Source: Candidatus Cryptobacteroides aphodequi
GTDB lineage: Bacteria; Bacteroidota; Bacteroidia; Bacteroidales; UBA932
DNA length: 44,402 nucleotides
Assembly (NCBI GenBank): GCA_018065265.1
Contig: JAGHTP010000006.1
Span: 1 to 44,402, forward strand
Reading direction: 5' to 3'
The position numbers and the translations under genes were made by a program. Below are positions 36,951 to 44,402 of the stretch, one piece after another. A model generated the notes under the pieces. That model ran no database searches. It was not told the origin of the DNA and was given only the letters and a program-made list of their open reading frames with translations. How positions within the stretch are numbered: position 1 is the first letter of the stretch; every line of letters starts with the position of its first letter.

Positions 36951-38429
36951 TCATTGTGCATTCCGGGCTACTTCTCGTTTCGCTCTGCGCACAAGCAGCC
37001 AGAAGATGAGGCCGTCAAGCGCGAGCGAGCCAAGCGCAAGCCAGGGCACGGCGGTGACGGGCATACGGAAACCTATCTTGTCGATGCAGATATAGGTCAC
37101 GCACACCGCGGTCATGAATGCGGCGGGAATGAGGGTCATAATGACACCTTTGCGCTTGCCCTTCTGCAGGAAGAATTCCACGGTTGTCCACAGAACGAAG
37201 CAGGCGAGAGCCTGGTTTGCGAAGCCGAAATAGCGCCAGATGATATTGAACCCGTTCTCGTCGGCAATGCTGAACCAGAGCAGCAGCGAAGCGGCCACAA
37301 ACAGCGGCACGGCAATCAGAAGCCTTTTCTTGTATCCGGACTGATTCAGATGCAGGAAGTCGGAGATGATGAGCCTGGCGCTTCGGAAGGCGGTATCGCC
37401 GCTGGTGATGGGCGCAGCAACGACTCCGAGCACGGCCAGAATACCTCCGAGCACTCCGAGCCAGGCGCGCGAGACACTCGTCACCACCTCGGGAGCCTGC
37501 GAACCGGTAGCACCCACCGCGGCCTGTCCGCCGTCAAAGAAGAAGTAGGACGACACGGCCGCCCAGATCAGGGCCACTATGCCTTCGGTTATCATCGCTC
37601 CGTAGAATATGGGCCGTCCCATCGACTCGCTCTTCACACAGCGGGCCATAATAGGGCTCTGAGTAGCGTGGAAACCGCTTATCGCGCCACAGGCAACCGT
37701 AATGAACAGGCAGGGGAAGATGGGCTGACCCTGGACTCCGACCGACGGGCCGCGATTGGCAAGACCGTCCCAGAACTCCGGAATCGAAGGCCATTTCGCA
37801 AAGAGGCAGACACACAGCCCTGCGGCCATAAACAGCAGCGCGGCGGCAAAGATGGGATAAATACGCCCTATCACCTTGTCGACAGGCAGCAGCGTCGCGA
37901 CTATGTAATAGGCGAAGATGATGAACACCCAGGCCATTGTTGAAGCCTTGTCGCTTCCGGCAAAGCCGGCGATGTCACCGAGTATCAGGGCAGGGCTGTA
38001 AACGAACACCGTCCCCACAAGCAGCAGGAGCACGAGCGAGAACACAAGCATCACACGGCGCGGAATGGGTCCGAGATAGTGTCCGACCAGGTTAGGTACT
38101 CCGAGTCCGCTGCTTCGTATCGAAATCATTCCGCACAGATAATCGTGCACCGCTCCGGCGAATATGCTTCCGAACACTATCCACAGATAGCAGGCAGGGC
38201 CGAACTTGGCACCCATTATCGCTCCGAAGATAGGGCCCGTTCCGGCGATATTCAGGAACTGGACCATATAGACCTTCCAGGCCGGCATAGGCACGAAGTC
38301 AACGCCGTCAGCATTGGCGATGGCCGGTGTCTGACGAGCCGGATCGGGCCCGAAGATGCGGTCTACGATCCTTCCGTATACGAAATAGCCCACTATCAGG
38401 GCAATCAGACAGATGATGAACGAATACAT
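36951..38429 (-). CDS. cstA: Carbon starvation protein CstA family transporter
   Basis: FGPDPARQTPAIANADGVDFVPMP, HFQ-type multi-TM: FLNIAGTGPIFGAIMGAKFGPACYLWIVFGSIFAGAVHDY, CGAISGFHATQSPIMARCV. Confidence 0.93.
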   Translation of the reverse strand: MYSFIICLIALIVGYFVYGRIVDRIFGPDPARQTPAIANADGVDFVPMPAWKVYMVQFLNIAGTGPIFGAIMGAKFGPACYLWIVFGSIFAGAVHDYLCGMISIRSSGLGVPNLVGHYLGPIPRRVMLVFSLVLLLLVGTVFVYSPALILGDIAGFAGSDKASTMAWVFIIFAYYIVATLLPVDKVIGRIYPIFAAALLFMAAGLCVCLFAKWPSIPEFWDGLANRGPSVGVQGQPIFPCLFITVACGAISGFHATQSPIMARCVKSESMGRPIFYGAMITEGIVALIWAAVSSYFFFDGGQAAVGATGSQAPEVVTSVSRAWLGVLGGILAVLGVVAAPITSGDTAFRSARLIISDFLHLNQSGYKKRLLIAVPLFVAASLLLWFSIADENGFNIIWRYFGFANQALACFVLWTTVEFFLQKGKRKGVIMTLIPAAFMTAVCVTYICIDKIGFRMPVTAVPWLALGSLALDGLIFWLLVRRAKREVARNAQ

Positions 38430-38560
38430 ATTCTAATTCTTTAGGTAAAATCACGGCAAATTTAATCAAAATGCACGATAACGGACAGATGGCCCACAGG
38501 GAAGTTTTACTCTCCGGGAGAGGCGTATTATCGTAGATTTTGTGTAAGTTTGTCATAATT

Positions 38561-38716
38561 ATGCCGTGCGAAACGAAACAGGGACTGATTTCAGTCATAA
38601 TCTGCACATACAACCGAGGCGAGTACATCTACAGCGTGCTTGAGAGCCTTGCAAAGAACGACTTCCCCACCGACAGGTACGAAATCGTCCTTGACAAAAC
38701 CGCTTATGTTCGATAA
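38561..38716 (+). pseudogene. N-terminal fragment of a family 2 glycosyltransferase
   Basis: MPCETKQGLISVIICTYNRGEYIYSVLESLAKNDFPTDRYEIVLDKTAYVR*; the canonical SVIICTYNR start ends where VDNxSxD is expected. Confidence 0.8.
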
Positions 38717-40112
38717 AAATACATATATCCTCCGGCGCAGGGCTCTTCTCGAAGCCCTGAAGGGTGAAAAGGGTGTAGCCGTTTTCTTCGGCAACACCGA
38801 ATCGCCTGCACAATACGCCGACAACTGCTACAAATGGCGCCAGGACAGCACCTGGCTTTACTATTTCGGAATAGACGAACCGCGCCTCGCCGCCACTATC
38901 GACCTTGAATCAGGGCAGGAGACGCTCTATGGCGACGACTGCTCGCTTGACGACATCATCTGGAACGGCCCGACGCCTTCGACCGCCGACCTCGCCGCTC
39001 TGGCGGGAATCGCCCACAGCGCTCCCTACGATGCCATCGGGCCCGCCACCCGCGGACGCAAGCTGCATTTCGTGCCCGCATCGCGCCCCGACAACGCTCT
39101 GCGCATCGCGGCTCTCACAGGGCTCGCCCCTGCCGCAATCCTGCATCAGGACAAGAACGGCGCTCCAGCCGCTTCACTCCCTCTGGTCAAGGCCATAGCC
39201 GCGCAGAGGCTTATTAAGAGCGAGGAGGAAATCGCTCTGCTGGACGAGGCCTGCGTGCTCGGACAGCAGATGCACACCATCGCACGCAAGGGCGTGAAGA
39301 CCGGCACCATCGAACAGCAGATCGTAGGCGATATGGAAGGCTTCGCGCTGGCCAAGGGCTGGGGCGTTTCGTTCCCCACCATCCTCACCCAGCACGGTGA
39401 GATATTCCACTGCCACAGCCACGCACAGGCCATCGAGCCCGGCAAACTCGTGCTTATCGACGCGGGCCTCGAGTCGAACGAGCACTACGCCTCCGACTTC
39501 ACCCGCACCTACCCGGCCAGCGGCAGGTACACGCAGAAGCAGAGGGATATCTGCCAGCTCGTGTGCGACTGCAACAACCTGGCGTTCAGCCTTACCGCTC
39601 CTGGCGTAGCATACCGCGACGTGCACATCGCCACGGTGACGCATATGCTCGGCGGTCTCAAGGAACTCGGCCTCGTGTGCGGAGACCCCGCCGAAATGGC
39701 TGCAGAAGGCCTCGGAGGCCTGTTCATGCCTCACGGACTCGGCCACAATATGGGTCTTGACGTGCACGACTGCGAAGACCTGGGCGAGAACATCCTCGGC
39801 TACGATGACGACCAGCGCCGAAGCTCACAGCTCGGCCTCGGAAGCCTGCGGATGGCGCGCCGTCTCAAACCGGGCAATGTGATTACAGACGAGCCGGGAA
39901 TCTACTTCATCCCAGCGCTCATCGAGCAGTGGAAGGCTTCCGGAATGGGTGCCGGACAGATATGCTACGACAAACTTGAATCTTATTACGACTTCGGCGG
40001 AATACGCATCGAGGACGACGTTCTTGTAACCGAATCCGGTGCGCGCAGGCTGGGTGGCGAAAGGCTTCCGGCCAGCCCCGACGAAATAGAAAACGCAATG
40101 TCAAACGAATAA
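38706..40112 (+). CDS. Aminopeptidase P family (M24B) peptidase
   Basis: LIDAGLESNEHYASDFTRTYP, PHGLGHNMGLDVHDCED, TDEPGIYF, IRIEDDVLVT. Confidence 0.92.
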   Translation: MFDKNTYILRRRALLEALKGEKGVAVFFGNTESPAQYADNCYKWRQDSTWLYYFGIDEPRLAATIDLESGQETLYGDDCSLDDIIWNGPTPSTADLAALAGIAHSAPYDAIGPATRGRKLHFVPASRPDNALRIAALTGLAPAAILHQDKNGAPAASLPLVKAIAAQRLIKSEEEIALLDEACVLGQQMHTIARKGVKTGTIEQQIVGDMEGFALAKGWGVSFPTILTQHGEIFHCHSHAQAIEPGKLVLIDAGLESNEHYASDFTRTYPASGRYTQKQRDICQLVCDCNNLAFSLTAPGVAYRDVHIATVTHMLGGLKELGLVCGDPAEMAAEGLGGLFMPHGLGHNMGLDVHDCEDLGENILGYDDDQRRSSQLGLGSLRMARRLKPGNVITDEPGIYFIPALIEQWKASGMGAGQICYDKLESYYDFGGIRIEDDVLVTESGARRLGGERLPASPDEIENAMSNE

Positions 40113-40113
40113 T

Positions 40114-40860
40114 ATGGGACTATTGGATGGAAAAGTCGCCCTCATCACGGGCGCAGCGAGAGGCATAGGCAAGGCAATTGCCCTGCGTTTCGCGCAGGAA
40201 GGCGCAGATATCGCCTTCACCGACCTGGTAATCAATGAGGTGGCAGAGCAGACCGTCGCCGAGATCGAGGCCTTCGGGCACAAGGTCAAGGCCTACGCTT
40301 CGAACGCCGCCAGCTTCGAAGAGTCGCACCGCGTCGTGGACGAGGTGATGCAGGACTTTGGCCGCATAGACATACTCGTCAACAATGCCGGCATCACAAA
40401 GGACGGCCTTCTGATGCGTATGGATGAGGCCCAGTGGGACGCCGTGATCAATGTCAACCTCAAATCGGCATTCAACTTCACACACGCAGTAACGCCAGTT
40501 ATGGCGCGCCAGAGGGGCGGAAGCATCATCTCGATGGCTTCGGTAGTTGGCGTGGCCGGCAATGCGGGCCAGTGCAACTACTCGGCCTCGAAGGCGGGTA
40601 TGATTGCCCTGAGCAAGTCCGTGGCCAAGGAAATGGGGTCGCGCGGCATAAGGGCGAACTGCATCGCTCCCGGCTTCATCATCACCGATATGACAGCCAA
40701 GATGAGCGAAGAGGCCCGCAAGGAATGGGAAAAGAGCATCCCTCTGCGCCGCGGAGGCACCCCCGACGAGGTGGCCAAGGTGGCCCTGTTCCTCGCCAGC
40801 GACCTCTCGTCGTATGTGAGCGGACAGGTTATCCACTGCTGCGGCGGAATGTCGTATTAG
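40114..40860 (+). CDS. fabG: 3-oxoacyl-ACP reductase
   Basis: VALITGAARGIGKAIALRFAQEGADI, NNAGITKDGLLMRM, YSASKAGMI, CIAPGFIITDMT. Confidence 0.92.
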   Translation: MGLLDGKVALITGAARGIGKAIALRFAQEGADIAFTDLVINEVAEQTVAEIEAFGHKVKAYASNAASFEESHRVVDEVMQDFGRIDILVNNAGITKDGLLMRMDEAQWDAVINVNLKSAFNFTHAVTPVMARQRGGSIISMASVVGVAGNAGQCNYSASKAGMIALSKSVAKEMGSRGIRANCIAPGFIITDMTAKMSEEARKEWEKSIPLRRGGTPDEVAKVALFLASDLSSYVSGQVIHCCGGMSY

Positions 40861-40863
40861 AGG

Positions 40864-41829
40864 ATGTCGCGAAACCTGCTTGAACTTGATTTGACTTCGT
40901 ATCTTCGGTCTGCCGCCGACCTGGCGCTGCCGAGGGTATGCGTGGTATGCGGAAGGACGCTGAACCTTGGCGAGAGGCACATCTGCCTCTGCTGCGGAGC
41001 GGACCTTCCGCTAACGCATTTCTCGCGCCTGAGTCACAACCCGATGGCCCTGGCCTATAACGCCGCGATTGCCGCTGACGCAACGCAAGAAGACAGCGTG
41101 ACCGAGCGAGAAAACGTGGCCGGCAAGCGCGAGGACAGTATGGCCGTGCGAGAAGACGATGCCGGCGGCAGATCATCCGGCTGGGAGCCGTTCCAGTACG
41201 CCACGGCCCTCTACCACTATGTCGGCGATTATTCGAAGATAAGCCGCGCCCTCAAATACAGGCACGACTTCGGCGCAGGGCGTCATTTTGCGCGTATGCT
41301 GGGCCGCGAGCTGGCCGCATCAAACCTCTTTGCCGACGTCGACCTTGTGACCTGCGTGCCGCTACACTTCACGCGCCGTCTTTCGCGCGGGCACAATCAG
41401 GCCGAAGTGATAGCTAAGGAAGTGTGGCGGGAGATGCGGCGCGGCGGCACCAGAGCGAGCGGAGACGGCCGTGCCGCCAAAGGAAGCTGCGAGGACGTTT
41501 CCGAACCGTTGCGCCAGAGTCCGGACAACGGCCTGCTGTTCGACCCGAGGCTTCTCTCCAGGGTGCGTCGGACCGCTTCGCAGGCCAGGCTCTCGCCTGG
41601 AGCCAAGGCTCGGAATGTGCGCGGAGCATTCAGGGTGCGTCCTTCGGCATTGTGGCAGGATAAAAAGAGGATGTGCCACGAACTGCGGCACATCCTGGTT
41701 CTTGATGACGTTTTCACTACCGGCAGCACCCTTGCCGCCTGTCACGACGCCCTTCGCGAAGTGCTTGGCCCGGAGGTAAGGATCTCCGTCGCAACGCTGG
41801 CCTTCGCGGGCGGGGAAAACACTATTTGA
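40864..41829 (+). CDS. ComF family protein (phosphoribosyltransferase-like)
   Basis: CVVCGRTLNLGERHICLCCG zinc finger, ISRALKYRHDFGAGRHFA, LSRGHNQAEVIA, ILVLDDVFTTGSTLAAC. Confidence 0.88.
   Translation: MSRNLLELDLTSYLRSAADLALPRVCVVCGRTLNLGERHICLCCGADLPLTHFSRLSHNPMALAYNAAIAADATQEDSVTERENVAGKREDSMAVREDDAGGRSSGWEPFQYATALYHYVGDYSKISRALKYRHDFGAGRHFARMLGRELAASNLFADVDLVTCVPLHFTRRLSRGHNQAEVIAKEVWREMRRGGTRASGDGRAAKGSCEDVSEPLRQSPDNGLLFDPRLLSRVRRTASQARLSPGAKARNVRGAFRVRPSALWQDKKRMCHELRHILVLDDVFTTGSTLAACHDALREVLGPEVRISVATLAFAGGENTI
41089..41172 (+). repeat. Two degenerate tandem 42-bp (14-aa) repeats within the comF-like gene
   Basis: EDSVTERENVAGKR / EDSMAVREDDAGGR, 29/42 nt identical. Confidence 0.75.
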
Positions 41830-42280
41830 GTTTCTTCCAGTAAACCTTTTCGCCTATTCCAAGCACGGTGCCCTTCAACATCAGAGAGCCGTCGGGAGTA
41901 AAGCAGATGGTCACATTGGCCTTGATTCCGCGATTGGGGTCGTAGACCTTGGCGCCGTCCCAGACCTTCTTCTCGGCGTTGTACTTGAGCCCGTCGATGA
42001 TGACCATAGTCTCGGTCTTCTGGCTGCGGAGCGACTTGTCGGGATTGTGCACGTCAAGCCAGGGCTGGCCGGTCTTGGGGTCGATGGGCTGCTCGAGCCA
42101 GAACATCTGGCAGCGGTATGTGCCGTCGGCGTTCTTGGTGAAGCGGCATTTCGCGTCATTGCCAGGATCGGGAATGAGGTACTCTCCCAGAATGGAATCG
42201 GGGTTGTCGTTGAGCTTGTTCTGGGCTGCGGCAGGCACCATAAGTGCAAGAGCCGCAAGGAGAACCAGTAACTTTTTCAT
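41822..42280 (-). CDS. DUF2147 family secreted protein
   Basis: Signal peptide MKKLLVLLAALALMVPAAAQ; ILGEYLIP...RCQMFWLEQPIDPKTGQPWLDVHNPDKSLRSQ...GLKYNAEKKVWDGAKVYDPNRG. Confidence 0.82.
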   Translation of the reverse strand: MKKLLVLLAALALMVPAAAQNKLNDNPDSILGEYLIPDPGNDAKCRFTKNADGTYRCQMFWLEQPIDPKTGQPWLDVHNPDKSLRSQKTETMVIIDGLKYNAEKKVWDGAKVYDPNRGIKANVTICFTPDGSLMLKGTVLGIGEKVYWKKLK

Positions 42281-42285
42281 AAGCG

Positions 42286-42486
42286 CTAATATGTGATCTG
42301 GTTCGGTTCGCTGGGGATGATGAGGGCGGCGATAATGTATGCAAGAAGGCCGCAGAAGGGTAAGAAGAGTGCGATTATCCACAGGATACGGACGATTGTC
42401 ACGTCAATGTCGAAGTACTCGGCGAGGCCGCCGCAAACACCGCAGATTTTCTTGTTGGTGCTGGAACGATAGAGTTTTTTTGCCAT
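42286..42486 (-). CDS. PspC domain protein
   Basis: [35 protein letters not shown]. Confidence 0.9.
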   Translation of the reverse strand: MAKKLYRSSTNKKICGVCGGLAEYFDIDVTIVRILWIIALFLPFCGLLAYIIAALIIPSEPNQITY

Positions 42487-42648
42487 TTCTTTATTCTGTT
42501 TTACTACTGATGAAATGAATTATTGTTAAAGGTAAAAATAATCCTCGAAATAATTGTTATCACTTTGCCTCGCCGGGTCTGGCTGTCTTTGCGAGATCTC
42601 CCAGAGGGAGTACACTTGCCGCGGAGATTAATGCGCCGGTCCAATAGT

Positions 42649-43563
42649 TTAGTACTCGAGAATAAGAGGCTCTTTGCTATGATATTCAATATACTGTACT
42701 TTATTTCTCCAATGTATCACGTCAAGATATCCCTCTCCCCAAAATCCAGAAGATAAGTTATATCGGTCTATATAATACACAAAAGGGAGTTGATTCGACA
42801 ACATCCATGAGTATGAATTCGCGCTATATTTTGAAAAAATGCTTAAAGCAATCCGTCTCATAGGCTTTCCTTTAATCAAGAATTCCAGTTCAGTTGGATC
42901 TCGACCGATTAAGCATCTTAATGGAACAGTTTTATTATCGATTGTCCATTGGGAATCAATATTGAAATGGTCATAATAATAATCAAGAAGATTAATAGGC
43001 GTTCGTTTCTCATATCCCACCCAATTTAAAGAATCCAATAGAGAAAACCCTTGCAGGGAATGAATCTCGTTAAAAATCCCCCAATAAAATATCTTGAAGC
43101 CGTCATCTTCTGAATGGGAAGCAAGCCACCCGGTGCCAACGTGGTCAAAAGAGTCGGTAATGTTCATAGGAAAGGTATGAAACCGAATGTCATCGAAGGT
43201 GCATAAACAAATAAAGACCCCATCTTCAATGTCCCACGCATATGCTTTTATTGGAATCTCTAATAAGGGGAAGTGGCGCACGAACAACTTTGATGAGAAA
43301 GAAATACGTTGTGTGTCAATGTAGTCGATCCATCCCGTCTGTTTTTCAGGAACGCCAAGTATTTCGATTATATCTGAAATGCTTTTTTTAAACAAATCAT
43401 TAAACCTGAGAGTTGAATTCGTTACAACCCAATAGTCGTGCTCCCCCAAAATTGTGGAAAGGTCTTCCTTTTCAACGACACATAATGGATGTTGTTCATA
43501 CGAGGCACAGGACAATAATATGTGAGCAGTAACAATTAACAACAAAAAAGACAATCTGTTCAT
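42649..43563 (-). CDS. Hypothetical lipoprotein in a low-GC region (possible immunity protein)
   Basis: Lipobox HILLSCAS; starts 4 nt after the metallopeptidase fragment stop; markedly AT-richer than flanks. Confidence 0.6.
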   Translation of the reverse strand: MNRLSFLLLIVTAHILLSCASYEQHPLCVVEKEDLSTILGEHDYWVVTNSTLRFNDLFKKSISDIIEILGVPEKQTGWIDYIDTQRISFSSKLFVRHFPLLEIPIKAYAWDIEDGVFICLCTFDDIRFHTFPMNITDSFDHVGTGWLASHSEDDGFKIFYWGIFNEIHSLQGFSLLDSLNWVGYEKRTPINLLDYYYDHFNIDSQWTIDNKTVPLRCLIGRDPTELEFLIKGKPMRRIALSIFSKYSANSYSWMLSNQLPFVYYIDRYNLSSGFWGEGYLDVIHWRNKVQYIEYHSKEPLILEY

Positions 43564-43567
43564 TATT

Positions 43568-43816
43568 TCAATTTTTTTGTGCGTTGTATTTGTCAATATA
43601 ATATACACCGGGTTTATGAACATCGGGGACACATAATACAGCCGAAATATCTTCAGGAGTTACAACGCCTAGGCCAGATCCTTCTGCCATAACCGTTCCC
43701 TCAAACCCCTCTTGTGGCATCGAATAAGTATGTTCCGCTGTCGTTACCGTTTCGTATCGATCTTTCAATCCAATCATATGCCCAAATTCATGTACAACTG
43801 TAACTGAAGTGCCCAT
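43568..43816 (-). pseudogene. C-terminal fragment of a zinc metallopeptidase, possibly from a polymorphic/RHS-type toxin
   Basis: VVHEFGHMIGLKDRYE (HExxHxxGxxD); frame closed upstream by a stop at 43844-43846. Confidence 0.65.
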
Positions 43817-43824
43817 AAACTTAA

Positions 43825-44035
43825 GAGGCTGTCCTATAGTTGTTTATGGAGGTTTAAGAATTTTGTCGTGTATGTAAATTTGGAGCCTCTACTTCGGCAT
43901 CTTTGCTTTAGTAGACGTTACAGTAGCTTGTACATAGTCGACAGGCATCTGGTAAACCTGTAAAAGACCGTCTCGGTCATCGCTCGAACGGTCAGCCGTA
44001 TGTAGTGATGACGGAGTAAGCCGCATAATTACCGG
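43825..44035 (-). mobile_element. Probable IS element end/remnant
   Basis: gaggctgtcc terminal motif common at IS ends; short minus frame LCGLLRHHYIRLTVRAMTETVFYRFTRCLSTMYKLL* (43918-44028) looks like a transposase C-terminus. Confidence 0.4.
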
Positions 44036-44402
44036 TTACGACCTCATCGCGCGACCTGTGGTCTTGAGAGCATCTTTGTCGAGCTTGCCGTCTTCGAGAA
44101 CGCAGTAGCCGTTGATGAATACCTTTTCGATGCCAAAGCTCTTGCCGCAATCGGGCGTGCCGTCCTTGAGCGCATCTTCATTGAACACGGTGAAATCGGC
44201 GTAATATCCGGGCTTTACATATCCTCTTTCTTTGATGGAGAAACGGTCTGCCACCGCTCCGGTCATCTTGCGTATGGTGCGGGGCATCGTGTCGCCCGTT
44301 CCGAGCAGGGAGCAGCGCAGGAATTTCGGGAAGCAATCATATATGGCAGGATTCTGCACACCGTGGTCCTCCACCCAGGCGTCGGTCATATACAGGCAGG
44401 TA
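44036..44402 (-). CDS. Amidohydrolase / D-aminoacylase family protein, C-terminal part (runs off window)
   Basis: VEDHGVQNPAIYDCFPKFL, PRTIRKMTGAVADRFSIKERGYVKPGYYADFTVFN. Confidence 0.75.
   Translation of the reverse strand, partial: TCLYMTDAWVEDHGVQNPAIYDCFPKFLRCSLLGTGDTMPRTIRKMTGAVADRFSIKERGYVKPGYYADFTVFNEDALKDGTPDCGKSFGIEKVFINGYCVLEDGKLDKDALKTTGRAMRS

Overview
This is a 44.4 kb, GC-rich, mostly housekeeping chromosomal segment. It is very probably from a Bacteroidales bacterium: it has TAnnTTTG-type -7 boxes, fimbrillin-like lipoproteins, DUF3109 and the mreBCD-mrdA-rodA order. Recognisable content: tRNA-Ala(GGC), dusB, lpxK, hemW, a heparinase II/III-like gene, an M16/DUF3109/M24 operon, a TPR protein with a U32 peptidase, a five-gene peptidoglycan operon (PBP1A, alpha/beta hydrolase, membrane-anchored MurF, Ddl, PrmC), topA with an Lrp-type regulator, ispD, mreBCD-mrdA-rodA, tRNA-Leu(TAA), two tandem fimbrillin-like lipoproteins, cstA, a second M24 peptidase, fabG, a ComF-like gene, DUF2147 and PspC genes, and the end of an amidohydrolase/D-aminoacylase gene. 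Accessory DNA is concentrated in two places. The first is downstream of tRNA-Leu (about 31.8-33.3 kb): a 48-bp repeat also found at position 122, two 52-bp dyad units, further inverted repeats, a decapitated XRE-type HTH gene and a half-length DapF-like gene. The second is a low-GC patch (about 42.6-44.0 kb): a truncated HExxH metallopeptidase fragment, a tightly coupled lipoprotein (possible toxin/immunity remnant) and a probable IS end. The most general observation is that at least seven start codons lie only 4-8 nt after a TAnnTTTG box, which predicts leaderless or nearly leaderless mRNAs. I found no clear complete new defence or mobile system. All assignments are by eye from sequence and translation, with no database search.
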